A DNA stretch of 64,000 nt from Pseudobutyrivibrio sp. UBA3626 (GTDB lineage Bacteria > Bacillota > Clostridia > Lachnospirales > Lachnospiraceae): NCBI GenBank assembly GCA_002373675.1, contig DFLF01000002.1, positions 70,634-134,633 on the forward strand. The letters run 5' to 3'. A program made the position numbers and the translations under genes. Below, piece by piece: positions 16,996 to 25,867 of the stretch; position 1 is the stretch's first letter; each line of letters opens with the position of its first letter. The notes beneath the pieces were generated by a model, which was given only the letters and a program-made list of their open reading frames with translations, did not search any database and had not been told where the DNA came from.

Positions 16996-18057
16996 ATGAT
17001 GAATATAGTTGTTTTGGCTGGAGGATTAAGTACTGAAAGAGATGTATCCTTCAAATCAGGAGAGATGATTGCTTCAGCACTAAGACAAAATGGACATAAT
17101 GCGATTCTTCTTGATGTATTTATGGGATACTCTGATAAAGAGGAAGACTTAGAAGGAATATTTAACAGATGTAAAGAAGTTAGTGTCAAGGTGGGAGATA
17201 TTCCAACAGAGGCACCGGATATTGTTGCAATCAAAAGAAGTAGAAAAGATAAATCAGATAATTTCTTTGGTCCTAATGTAATTAGGTTGTGTCAGATGTC
17301 TGATATAGTATTTATAGCGCTTCATGGAGAGAATGGAGAAGACGGCAAAATTCAGGCTGCATTTGATCTTCTGGGAGTAAAATATACTGGTAATGATTAT
17401 ATTAGTTCTGCTATTGCTATGGATAAAGGCATGACGAAGGGACATCTAAGAGGATATGATGTGCCTTTTCCTGGTGGCTTCTCTCTAAAAAAGCAAGAAA
17501 GATTTGCAGAATCAAATAATGACGCACCGCGATTTCCATGTGTGGTCAAGCCAAGCTGTGGAGGTTCTTCTATAGGTGTTTCTATTGTTAATAATATAAT
17601 GGAATATGAGCATGCCTTAGATGAGGCATTTAGATGGGAAGATGAAGTTATAGTTGAAGACTTTATTAAGGGTAGAGAGTTTTCTGTAGGTGTAATAGAG
17701 GGAGTGGCTCTTCCTGTAATTGAGATAGCACCTAAAGAAGGTTTCTATGATTATAAGAATAAATACAAAAAGGGTGCAGCTGAAGAGACATGTCCTGCCG
17801 ATATTCCAGATGAAATATCATCTAAGATGCAGTTGTATGCAGAGAGGGTGGCAGCAGGCCTTGGCATAGAGACTTATTCCAGAATGGATTTTATATTAGA
17901 TGAAAATAATGAGATATATTGTTTGGAAGCCAATACCCTTCCAGGAATGACACCCACAAGTTTACTTCCTCAGGAAGCAGCTTGTATAGGAATTGACTAC
18001 AATGATTTGTGCGAAGAGATTATTAATATTTCTCTAAAAAAGTATAAAAGAGGATAG
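16996..18057 (+). CDS. ddl: D-alanine--D-alanine ligase
   Basis: An ATP-grasp ligase of about 353 residues that makes the D-Ala-D-Ala dipeptide for peptidoglycan. Motifs present: VLAGGLSTERDVS, FIALHGENGEDGKIQA, VVKPSCGGSSIGVS, and the C-terminal YSRMDFILDENNEIYCLEANTLPGMTPTSLLPQ. Two ATGs overlap at the start (16996 and 16999); the second has the better spacing (7) from AGGAG and may be the one used. It is followed 2 bases later by murF, which consumes its product. Nothing suggests a VanA-like D-lactate ligase, though this was not tested by alignment. Confidence 0.93.
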   Translation: MMNIVVLAGGLSTERDVSFKSGEMIASALRQNGHNAILLDVFMGYSDKEEDLEGIFNRCKEVSVKVGDIPTEAPDIVAIKRSRKDKSDNFFGPNVIRLCQMSDIVFIALHGENGEDGKIQAAFDLLGVKYTGNDYISSAIAMDKGMTKGHLRGYDVPFPGGFSLKKQERFAESNNDAPRFPCVVKPSCGGSSIGVSIVNNIMEYEHALDEAFRWEDEVIVEDFIKGREFSVGVIEGVALPVIEIAPKEGFYDYKNKYKKGAAEETCPADIPDEISSKMQLYAERVAAGLGIETYSRMDFILDENNEIYCLEANTLPGMTPTSLLPQEAACIGIDYNDLCEEIINISLKKYKRG

Positions 18058-18059
18058 CT

Positions 18060-19445
18060 ATGAAAAACATGACGCTAGAACAGATTGCCAGTGCAATAAA
18101 TGGAAAATTATATTGTCATAAGAAGTTAGGAGGCAATGCCAAAGGTGTTGTGATGGATAATCGTTTGGTCGAGAAAGGCTTTATATTTGCAGCGATTTGT
18201 GGCAATAGAGTTGATGGTCATACATTTGTAAATGATTCTTTTGACAGAGGTGCTCTTGGTGTTATAGTCGAAAAAGAAGGTGATTATAAGGGCCCATATA
18301 TTCTTGTGGATTCTACTGAAGATGCACTTAGAGATCTTGCAACATACTATAGAAATCAATTGACAATACCCATAGTTGGGGTGATAGGTTCTGTTGGAAA
18401 GACAAGTACAAAGGAAATGATAGCATCTGTTTTGTCGGAGAAGTATAGTGTGCTTAAAACTAAAGGTAACTATAATAATGATTTGGGCGTTCCACTAACT
18501 ATTTTATCAATTACAGAAGAACATGAGGCTGCTGTAGTTGAGATGGGAGTTTCTGATTTTGGAGAAATGACAATACTAGGCAAAATTGCACGTCCAGATA
18601 TAGTTGTTTTTACAAATATAGGACAATGCCATTTGGAGAATTTCAAGACAAGAGATGGTATTCTTAAAGCAAAAACAGAAGTTTTGAAATATCTGAATAG
18701 TAATGCCACAATCGTCGTTAATATAGATGATGATAAGCTTTCAACCATTGATAATTCTATTATTCCAAGAGATGCGAAGATTGTCACATATTCTTGTAAA
18801 GATGGAAATGGTGCTATGTATCAGGCATATGACATAGAAAGCCTTGGGTTTAATGGGATGAAAGCCAGGATAAAAGGTGATATTAATCTTGATATTACAA
18901 TTCCGCTTCCGGGAGAGCATAATGTAAGTAATGCTGTGTCCGCAGTGGCAGTCGCAGATACACTTGAAGAACCAATAGATAGTATTGTAAAGGGTGTGCA
19001 AAATGTTGCAACTATAGCGGGAAGAACAAATTTTATTGAAGTAAACGGCATAACAATAATAGATGATTGTTATAATGCTAATCCTGCTTCAGTTAGAGCT
19101 GGACTTGGAGTTTTGGGAATGGCTACAGGTAGAAAGATAGCGATTCTTGGAGATATGGGGGAACTAGGTGAGGATGAACTAAATCTTCATAGGGACTTAT
19201 ATAAAAGTATATTAGATAATAAAGTAGATGCGGTATTTACGGTAGGAGAATTATCAAAATCCATTGTTGACGCTTTGGAAGGAAAAGGAGTAGAGGCAAA
19301 TGCTTTTACAGGGGAGAATAGTAAAGAAGAACTATTAGATTATGTGATTCCTAAACTAAACAAAGGTGATACAATACTTGTGAAAGCATCTCATTTTATG
19401 AATTTCACATTTATTGTTAATAAGATAAAAGAAGCGCTCGATTAA
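18060..19445 (+). CDS. murF: UDP-N-acetylmuramoyl-tripeptide--D-alanyl-D-alanine ligase
   Basis: A 461-residue Mur ligase that adds D-Ala-D-Ala to the muropeptide precursor in the cytoplasm. It has the ATP-binding loop GSVGKTSTKEM (about 109-119), KGNYNNDLGVPLT, ALGVIVE in the N-terminal domain and IIDDCYNANPASVRAGL near residue 340. It sits 2 bases after ddl. The last codons form one arm of a hairpin whose loop contains the TAA stop. Confidence 0.95.
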   Translation: MKNMTLEQIASAINGKLYCHKKLGGNAKGVVMDNRLVEKGFIFAAICGNRVDGHTFVNDSFDRGALGVIVEKEGDYKGPYILVDSTEDALRDLATYYRNQLTIPIVGVIGSVGKTSTKEMIASVLSEKYSVLKTKGNYNNDLGVPLTILSITEEHEAAVVEMGVSDFGEMTILGKIARPDIVVFTNIGQCHLENFKTRDGILKAKTEVLKYLNSNATIVVNIDDDKLSTIDNSIIPRDAKIVTYSCKDGNGAMYQAYDIESLGFNGMKARIKGDINLDITIPLPGEHNVSNAVSAVAVADTLEEPIDSIVKGVQNVATIAGRTNFIEVNGITIIDDCYNANPASVRAGLGVLGMATGRKIAILGDMGELGEDELNLHRDLYKSILDNKVDAVFTVGELSKSIVDALEGKGVEANAFTGENSKEELLDYVIPKLNKGDTILVKASHFMNFTFIVNKIKEALD

Positions 19446-19457
19446 CGAGCGCTTTTA
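19432..19457. terminator. Bidirectional terminator with both convergent stop codons in its loop
   Basis: Perfect 9-bp stem AAGCGCTCG / CGAGCGCTT (19432-19440, 19446-19454) with loop ATTAA, then T-rich sequence on both sides. The loop holds the murF stop (TAA 19443-19445) and, on the other strand, the plsC stop (19442-19444). Confidence 0.9.
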
Positions 19458-20209
19458 CTATTCTGTATATGGGCGAGAGCCTTATTGTTCTCCACAAGCA
19501 TATCTTCCATAATTTTATGGGTATAATCTGCAATATGTTTTTTCTCTTCTTTCTCAAGGCTATTTGGATCAATTGGTTTGCCAATAGTTATAACAACATC
19601 TCTTTTCTTGATTTTTGGCAAATGGTTTTCAAAAATATCTGCCGTTCCACTAAGCACAACAGGAACAATAGGGCAACCTGTTTTTGTTGATATTTTGAAC
19701 GCTCCTGCCTTAAATGGAATCATTTTGCCATCCTTAGAACGGGTGCCTTCAGGGAAGACAAAGATTGATATGCCTTCTTTGACATAGTCAATAGCTTTAA
19801 GGATAATCTTTAGCCCCTGCTTAGTATCTTTTCTGTCTAGGAATAAGCAATATAGTCTCATCATCCATAGATTAAGACAAGGAACTTTCTTAAAAGCCTT
19901 TTTGGCGATAAAACCTGTTCTTTCCGGGAAAAGTGTATACATAATAATTACATCAAAGAAACTATTGTGATTTCCCACGAATAATACAGGCTTGTCTGGA
20001 TCTGTAGGAAGGTTCTCAAGTCCTCTTATATCCAGTTTTGCTCCGCTAATGAAGAGACAGCATCTAAAGCCCCATTGAACAGTACGAAGAGATGCGATAT
20101 CTCCTGCATGTCTGTTGAACTTGCCTATAATCCATTCTACACCCATTACGGGTAGTCCTAATACCAGAAATAAAAATACATATAAAACTGTTAGAATTGT
20201 TCGTATCAT
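19442..20209 (-). CDS. plsC: 1-acyl-sn-glycerol-3-phosphate acyltransferase
   Basis: A 255-residue membrane-associated acyltransferase that makes phosphatidic acid from lysophosphatidic acid. The catalytic HX4D motif is His81-NSFF-Asp86, the substrate motif is FPEGTRS (152-158), and an N-terminal hydrophobic helix (3-25) anchors it. VPVVLSG lies further on. Length is typical. The ribosome site is GGAGG. It converges on murF, sharing a hairpin terminator. Whether it is the main PlsC or a paralogue cannot be told from this window. Confidence 0.9.
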   Translation of the reverse strand: MIRTILTVLYVFLFLVLGLPVMGVEWIIGKFNRHAGDIASLRTVQWGFRCCLFISGAKLDIRGLENLPTDPDKPVLFVGNHNSFFDVIIMYTLFPERTGFIAKKAFKKVPCLNLWMMRLYCLFLDRKDTKQGLKIILKAIDYVKEGISIFVFPEGTRSKDGKMIPFKAGAFKISTKTGCPIVPVVLSGTADIFENHLPKIKKRDVVITIGKPIDPNSLEKEEKKHIADYTHKIMEDMLVENNKALAHIQNSKSAR

Positions 20210-20270
20210 AATGCCTCCAATCCAATGAGGGATTATAGCATATTTTTGGGAAAAATCAAAATTGAAAAAC

Positions 20271-20300
20271 TTGTTATTAGAGTAGTCCTTATGATATAAT
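20271..20300 (+). promoter_or_regulatory. Promoter for the membrane-protein/cdaA operon
   Basis: TTGTTA (20271-20276), 18-bp spacer, TATAAT (20295-20300), 37 bases before the ATG at 20337 and divergent from plsC. Confidence 0.65.
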
Positions 20301-20336
20301 ATACAAGTTGATTTATATGCTTTTTGAGGAGAGGCT

Positions 20337-20726
20337 ATGATTGATACAAGACGTGCTCATCAGATGACTAAGATGGCCATGTTTGAGAAAAGAGAAGAAG
20401 ACAAAATAAGAATTGCTGATAATTATAGTAAAAAGAATTATGTGAGTCTTTGGACTGTTATATATGTAGTGGCAGCAGTTCTTTTCTACATAATGTATTG
20501 CATTGTGGGTATTTCGGCTATGATAGCCATTTATACACGAAGTGTGCCGACTGGTGCGTGGATAGTATTTGGTGTTGTTGCTACTAGTGGTTTTGTGTTT
20601 CATACATATTTCTATATAAAGAGTGGAAAGAAAAAGGCTATGGAAAGATATGATGATAGTAAAACCAAGCGCGACTATATGACAGAGCAATACAAGGTGT
20701 TAGATAATATTTACAAAGAGAAATAA
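20337..20726 (+). CDS. Small membrane protein of unknown function
   Basis: A 129-residue protein not assigned to a named family. A charged N-terminus (1-35) precedes two hydrophobic helices (about 40-66 and 72-94), then a Lys/Asp/Tyr-rich tail. GAGGAG precedes the ATG. It is the first gene of a run leading to the next membrane protein and cdaA-cdaR, so a role linked to the envelope or cyclic-di-AMP is possible but only by position. Confidence 0.7.
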   Translation: MIDTRRAHQMTKMAMFEKREEDKIRIADNYSKKNYVSLWTVIYVVAAVLFYIMYCIVGISAMIAIYTRSVPTGAWIVFGVVATSGFVFHTYFYIKSGKKKAMERYDDSKTKRDYMTEQYKVLDNIYKEK

Positions 20727-20742
20727 AAAACCGGGTAGATAT

Positions 20743-21729
20743 ATGAATAGAACTGTTAAGATAAGAGATGCAATGAGAAACTTCTTTTTCTCAAATGCCA
20801 GATGGCTTAAGATTGTTGGAAAAGGATTAATTGCTCTCTGCAGCTTTCTTATTATAAATCATTATTTTGGATATATAGATTTCCTTACAGATCCTCTTTT
20901 TGCCATTGTGTTGGCAATTGCCTGTGCGTTCATCCCTATGAGAGCAGGTGGACTTATTGTAATGATATACACATTTGTTCAATTGACAGGATTATCTGGA
21001 CAGGTGGCATTGGTTGCACTGATTCTAATGGTGGTTTCTTGCGGCATAAGTATTTTCTATGGTGCAAAACATATATTTAATATCAGCTACATACCAATTG
21101 CTCTTCAGATACAGATGCCCTATCCAATAGTTGTGGGATCAGCGCTTGTAGGTGAGATGCGAGACGTAACATCAGTAATATGTGGTGGGCTTCTTTCGTT
21201 TTATTTTAAGACGATAAGAGAAAATGCATCTCTTTTTCTTGAGGAAAATAGTGATGTTACAGTAATAGATGTTATTGCTCAGAAAATGGTTGTAAATCCT
21301 TTGCTGTATATTTATGTTGCAAGTCTGGTTGCTATGTTTGTTGCAATTATTCTTATTAGGAATCTGGAGATAACCAGATCATGGCTTGTAGCCATTGTAA
21401 CCGGTATATTTATCGAGATGGCCTTTATGCTTATAGGATATGTGACTACAGGGAATCTAAGTAAAGTGCCTATGTTAATTGTTGCAAACGCCGTCTCTTT
21501 TGTAGTAGGTTTTGCAATGACATATATTTTTAGAGATTTGGATTATGAAAGAGTTGAAAGAGTTCAATTTGAGGATGATGACTATGTATATTATGTTACA
21601 GCGATTCCTAAGATTGAACTTGCAAAAGAAGAAAAACGGGTTACTAGAATTACAAGAAGTCGTAAGGGTTTCTATAATGCTGGAAAAGTAGAAGATAAAC
21701 CATCGTCTATGGATGAAAATAAGGAATAA
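20743..21729 (+). CDS. Multi-pass membrane protein upstream of cdaA, function unknown
   Basis: A 328-residue protein with about eight hydrophobic segments between residues 25 and 268 and a cytoplasmic, charged C-terminus containing FEDDDYVYYVTAIPKIELAKEEKRVTRI. No enzymatic motif is visible. It begins 16 bases after the previous small gene and ends 45 bases before cdaA, so it is probably co-transcribed with the diadenylate cyclase. No function is claimed. Confidence 0.72.
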   Translation: MNRTVKIRDAMRNFFFSNARWLKIVGKGLIALCSFLIINHYFGYIDFLTDPLFAIVLAIACAFIPMRAGGLIVMIYTFVQLTGLSGQVALVALILMVVSCGISIFYGAKHIFNISYIPIALQIQMPYPIVVGSALVGEMRDVTSVICGGLLSFYFKTIRENASLFLEENSDVTVIDVIAQKMVVNPLLYIYVASLVAMFVAIILIRNLEITRSWLVAIVTGIFIEMAFMLIGYVTTGNLSKVPMLIVANAVSFVVGFAMTYIFRDLDYERVERVQFEDDDYVYYVTAIPKIELAKEEKRVTRITRSRKGFYNAGKVEDKPSSMDENKE

Positions 21730-21774
21730 ATAGAATAATAAAAATAAACAATAGATTGAGAAAGGAGGAAGTTT

Positions 21775-22671
21775 ATGGATTTTATAACAAGAGTAAAAGA
21801 TGCGTTGGATTCATGGTCCGGAGACTATCTTGGATTATACATACCAGACATCACACTTATTGATGTAATTGAAGTAATAATTCTTGCCTTCTTCTTCTAT
21901 CGTTTGCTGGTATGGTGCAAAGACACAAGAGCGTGGACCCTATTAAAAGGTATTCTTGTTATTGTAATATTCTTTGTTATAGCTGCGTTTTTACAGATGA
22001 GCACAATTCTATGGCTTGGTGAAAAGCTCTTAAGCGTTGCTCTTATAGCTGTTGTTGTAGTATTCCAGCCGGAACTCCGCAAAGCTTTAGATGGTCTTGG
22101 TTCAAGAAGTCTTTCTTCTCTATTTCGTAATATGGGAATAGCTAAAAGTGGAGAAAAGAGATTTACTGATAAGACGTTAAATGATATGGTTAAGGCTGCA
22201 TACGAGATGGGTGCAGTTAAGACAGGAGCTTTAATCGTAATTGAGAACAAGGTTAAACTAAATGAATATGAAAGAACAGGTATAAGATTGGATTCCGTTT
22301 TATCTAGTCAGCTTCTTATTAATATTTTTGAAAAGAATACTCCGCTTCATGATGGGGCAGTTGTCGTTGAAGGAGATAGAATCGTTGCAGCAACTTGTTA
22401 TCTGCCAATATCTGACAGCAGAGAAATCAGTAAGGACCTGGGAACGCGACATAGAGCAGCCCTTGGTGTTAGTGAAGCAACTGATGCAACAACAATTATA
22501 GTGTCGGAGGAGACAGGTAAAGTATCTGTGACTCACGAAGGAAAACTTATTCATGATATATCCAAAGACGAATTAATTAAACTGCTAAAAAGCATCCAGC
22601 TTCCGGAGGAAGTAAGTGAGGAAAAAGCTGGCAAATCCTTCTTGAAAAGGAGGGCGAGCCATGAAAAATAG
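21775..22671 (+). CDS. cdaA: Diadenylate cyclase CdaA
   Basis: A 298-residue membrane enzyme making cyclic di-AMP from two ATP, a signal controlling potassium, osmolyte balance and wall homeostasis. Three hydrophobic helices (about 15-85) precede the DisA_N catalytic domain with Asp193-Gly194-Ala195 (HDGAVVV) and Arg225-His226-Arg227 (GTRHRAALG), both needed for activity. The ribosome site is AAGGAGG. The 3' end overlaps cdaR by 11 bases. No glmM follows within the window segment. Confidence 0.95.
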   Translation: MDFITRVKDALDSWSGDYLGLYIPDITLIDVIEVIILAFFFYRLLVWCKDTRAWTLLKGILVIVIFFVIAAFLQMSTILWLGEKLLSVALIAVVVVFQPELRKALDGLGSRSLSSLFRNMGIAKSGEKRFTDKTLNDMVKAAYEMGAVKTGALIVIENKVKLNEYERTGIRLDSVLSSQLLINIFEKNTPLHDGAVVVEGDRIVAATCYLPISDSREISKDLGTRHRAALGVSEATDATTIIVSEETGKVSVTHEGKLIHDISKDELIKLLKSIQLPEEVSEEKAGKSFLKRRASHEK

Positions 22672-23887
22672 ATTGAAAAAGATATTTGTTGATAATATAG
22701 GATTAAAGCTGCTAGCTGTACTTTTTGCTATCGGTCTTTGGTTCATTGTTATGAATGTAAACGATCCTACACAGACCAAGACCTTTACGACTAACGTGGA
22801 AGTTATTAATCAGGATGTAATATTATCTCAGGGAAAATATTACGAGATAGTTTCTGGTGATACAGTATCCTTTAGAGTATCTGCAAAAAGATCAATTCTT
22901 GAACAGTTATCTGGAAGTGACTTTTCTGCAACTGCGGATATGGAATATATTCAGAACAACCAATATGTTCCCATAACAATTACTCCGCTAAAGTTTGCTG
23001 AAAATATTAGCATTCCTACAAAGACTTATTCTATGGAAGTTAATATAGGTAAAGCTAAATCAAATCAATTTACAATTGTTCCAAAGACATCAGGTAAACC
23101 GGCTGATGGATATGGCGTAGAAGAAGTTACATCCAACACAAAGACAGTTACTTTATATGGACCAGAGGATGTAATATCATCTATTGCTACAGTTGAAGCG
23201 ATTCTTCCTGTAGATGGTGCCAACCGAGATGTGACGGATGTAGTGGCACTAACTCCTGTTAATAGTAGTGGGGAACAGGTTGACACATCTAAGCTTGACT
23301 TTAGTAAAGATAAGGTAGAGGTAACTGCTGCAATTTGTATGGTGAAGAATATTCCAATAAGGGTTGATACATCAGGAAGCCTTGCGGATGGACTTGCACT
23401 TGCCTCAATAACAACTAATCCTAGTTCAATACAGATTAAGGGTGAATCAAGAGATCTTAACAGAGTTACGGAAGTTATAATTCCAGGGACAGTTGTTAAC
23501 CTTAATACAATCGTGAGTGATTTCGAGACAACTGTTGACATTAACCAATACTTACCTGTGAATGTTAAAGTTCTTAATGCGGAAGATGCGATTGTTAGAG
23601 TTAAGGTTGACGTAAACAACAAGACATCAAAGGTCTTTAAGATACCTACAGATAATCTCACTATTAACAATCTTGCAAGTGGATTAAAAGGAGAGTTTGA
23701 TGAGAAATATGTCAATGTAGAAATAATTGCTTTGCAGGAACAATTAAACAAACTAAATGAAAATACAATAAGTGGATACGTTGATGCTAGTGGTCTTTCA
23801 AAGGGAACACATTCTGTTACTGTAGTTCTTACATTAGATAGTGAGTATCAGGCAAAGACGACAACAACAAAACTTATTGTGGAATAG
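22661..23887 (+). CDS. cdaR: CdaA regulatory protein CdaR (YbbR domains)
   Basis: A 408-residue protein with one N-terminal membrane helix (about 12-32, LKLLAVLFAIGLWFIVMNVND) and an extracytoplasmic region of about four YbbR-like repeats, visible as repeated units such as FTIVPKTSGKPADGYGVEEV ... VTLYGPEDVISSI and ADGLALASITTNPSSIQIKGE. CdaR binds and modulates CdaA at the membrane. It overlaps cdaA by 11 bases, so production of the two is coupled. Confidence 0.92.
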   Translation: MKNRLKKIFVDNIGLKLLAVLFAIGLWFIVMNVNDPTQTKTFTTNVEVINQDVILSQGKYYEIVSGDTVSFRVSAKRSILEQLSGSDFSATADMEYIQNNQYVPITITPLKFAENISIPTKTYSMEVNIGKAKSNQFTIVPKTSGKPADGYGVEEVTSNTKTVTLYGPEDVISSIATVEAILPVDGANRDVTDVVALTPVNSSGEQVDTSKLDFSKDKVEVTAAICMVKNIPIRVDTSGSLADGLALASITTNPSSIQIKGESRDLNRVTEVIIPGTVVNLNTIVSDFETTVDINQYLPVNVKVLNAEDAIVRVKVDVNNKTSKVFKIPTDNLTINNLASGLKGEFDEKYVNVEIIALQEQLNKLNENTISGYVDASGLSKGTHSVTVVLTLDSEYQAKTTTTKLIVE

Positions 23888-23896
23888 AGGTTAAAT

Positions 23897-24169
23897 ATGT
23901 TAAAGAAGAGAGTAACTATCACTAATTTGTCAGGTCTTCATATGGGAGCTGCTGGAAAGTTTTGTGATGAGGCAATAAAGTATTCTGATACAAAAATAAA
24001 ATTTATTTACAAAGAAAACTATGAAGCTAATGCCAAATCAATGTTAAGTGTACTTGGAGCCAGCGTTCAGGCAGGTCAAGAGATTGAAATTATATGTGAT
24101 GGACCGCAGGAAGAGGAGGCATTAGTTGCCCTTGTTGAATTAGTAGAAAGTAATTTTGATGAATTATAG
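23897..24169 (+). CDS. HPr-family protein with altered active site
   Basis: A 90-residue protein of HPr fold. His15 is in place (SGLHMGAAGKF) but the normal GLHARPA is GLHMGAA, so the arginine (17) and proline (18) that activate the histidine are gone. The regulatory serine is present as Ser48 in NAKSMLSVLGASVQAG. It therefore looks like a target of the serine kinase HprK (41 kb) rather than a working PTS phosphocarrier (inference). It sits 9 bases after cdaR and 23 bases before leuA, and no other PTS gene is in the window. Confidence 0.82.
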   Translation: MLKKRVTITNLSGLHMGAAGKFCDEAIKYSDTKIKFIYKENYEANAKSMLSVLGASVQAGQEIEIICDGPQEEEALVALVELVESNFDEL

Positions 24170-24192
24170 TAAAATATTAGGAAGGAAAAGTA

Positions 24193-25854
24193 ATGTTAAA
24201 ATACAATAGATATAAGAGAAATCCTGTTGTGGATTTTCCTGAGAGAACATGGCCAAATAAAGAAATTGAGAAGGCGCCTATATGGTGTAGCGTGGATTTG
24301 AGAGATGGCAATCAAGCGTTAATTGAACCAATGAATGTAGAAGAGAAGATGGAAATGTTTGAACTTCTTCTTAAACTTGGATTCAAAGAAATTGAGATAG
24401 GATTTCCTGCTGCAAGTCAGATAGAATATGATTTCTTAAGGAAACTTGTAAAGGAGAATAAGATTCCAGATGATGTTAAAGTTCAAGTGCTTTGCCAATG
24501 TCGTCAGGAATTGATAGATAGAACGTTTGAGGCGATTCAAGGGATACCTAATGTAATATTCCACATTTACAATTCGACATCTACATTGCAGAGAGACGTT
24601 GTATTCCATAAGTCCCGTGAAGAGATAATCGATATTGCTGTAGCAGGAACTAATATGGTTACTTCCGGAATGAAGAATTTTGATGGTAATATTCAGTTAG
24701 AGTATTCACCCGAATCTTTTACTGGAACTGAACTTGACTTTGCATTAGAGATTTGTACTGCTGTACAAGATGCATGGGGCAGGGCAAATGATAATCCTAT
24801 TATATTTAATCTTCCTGCGACAGTAGAGATGAATACGCCTAATGTGTATGCTGATCAGATTGAATGGATGAGCACACATTTTAAAGATAGAGATAATATT
24901 ATCTTATCTGTACATCCACATAATGATAGGGGAACAGGTGTTGCAATAACGGAACTATCTCTTCTTGCAGGCGCAGACAGAGTAGAAGGTACACTTCTTG
25001 GCAATGGCGAGAGAACAGGAAATGTTGATATTCTTACAGTTGCCTATAATATGTTTAGTCAGGGAATTAATCCTAATCTTAATATTGAAAATGTAAAAGA
25101 GATTGTTGAGATTTATGAACGTTGTTGCAAGATGGAAGTAGATATGAGACATCCATATGCCGGTAAACTCGTATTTACAGCATTTTCCGGTTCTCATCAG
25201 GATGCAATTAACAAAGGAGTTAAAGCATTAAAGGAAAGAGGAGAAGATAAATGGGAAGTGCCATATCTTCCAATTGACCCTGCTGATATAGGACGTGAGT
25301 ATGAGCCTGTTGTTAGAATCAATTCTCAATCCGGTAAGGGTGGAGTCGCTTTTGTTATGGATACAATCTATGGCTATAAGATTCCAAAGGATATGCAGAG
25401 AGAATTTGCCAATGTAATTCAGGCTATTTCCGAGAAAGAAGGCGGAGAAGTTAAGCCTGAAAGGGTTATGGCTGCTTTCAAAGAACAGTATTTTGAGAAG
25501 AAAGAACCATTTGAACTTATATTTGTTGATGTAGATGATAGATCAAGCAATGATGATACCAAGGTATCTGTTGACTTTAAATACAGGGGAGAAAGCATGC
25601 ATTCAGAGGCTGAAGGGAATGGTCCTATTGATGCGCTTAAGACTGCAATCAGACAGTGTGTCCCTGATGTAGATTTTAGTGTAGAGGATTACTCGGAACA
25701 TTCACTTTCTCAGGGTTCTCACGCTAAGGCTGCTGCTTATATGAAGCTTATGAATCCTATAACCGGTAAGATTACATACGGAGTAGGGGTTAGCTCTAAT
25801 ATTACTAGAGCAGGTATAAGAGGTATATTCTCAGCGCTTAATCGTTTGTTTTAA
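24193..25854 (+). CDS. leuA: 2-isopropylmalate synthase
   Basis: A 553-residue enzyme that condenses acetyl-CoA with 2-oxoisovalerate, the first step of leucine synthesis. The N-terminal TIM barrel has WCSVDLRDGNQALIEP, EIEIGFPAASQ, SVHPHNDRGTG (metal-binding histidines) and GNGERTGNVD. The C-terminal part from about 430 (ELIFVDVDDRSSNDDTKVSVDFKYRG ... SHAKAAAYMKLMN) is the leucine-sensing regulatory domain. The length and the PERTWPNKEI opening fit the long type-2 LeuA form. No leuB, leuC or leuD is adjacent. The ribosome site is GGAAGGA. Confidence 0.93.
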   Translation: MLKYNRYKRNPVVDFPERTWPNKEIEKAPIWCSVDLRDGNQALIEPMNVEEKMEMFELLLKLGFKEIEIGFPAASQIEYDFLRKLVKENKIPDDVKVQVLCQCRQELIDRTFEAIQGIPNVIFHIYNSTSTLQRDVVFHKSREEIIDIAVAGTNMVTSGMKNFDGNIQLEYSPESFTGTELDFALEICTAVQDAWGRANDNPIIFNLPATVEMNTPNVYADQIEWMSTHFKDRDNIILSVHPHNDRGTGVAITELSLLAGADRVEGTLLGNGERTGNVDILTVAYNMFSQGINPNLNIENVKEIVEIYERCCKMEVDMRHPYAGKLVFTAFSGSHQDAINKGVKALKERGEDKWEVPYLPIDPADIGREYEPVVRINSQSGKGGVAFVMDTIYGYKIPKDMQREFANVIQAISEKEGGEVKPERVMAAFKEQYFEKKEPFELIFVDVDDRSSNDDTKVSVDFKYRGESMHSEAEGNGPIDALKTAIRQCVPDVDFSVEDYSEHSLSQGSHAKAAAYMKLMNPITGKITYGVGVSSNITRAGIRGIFSALNRLF

Positions 25855-25867
25855 TAGGAGGTTGTTT

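Noticed and set aside
23065..23751. 228-codon open frame antisense to cdaR
   Set aside because: Shadow of the cdaR frame with Ser/Thr/Leu-rich composition from repeat codon patterns; no ribosome site or family motif.
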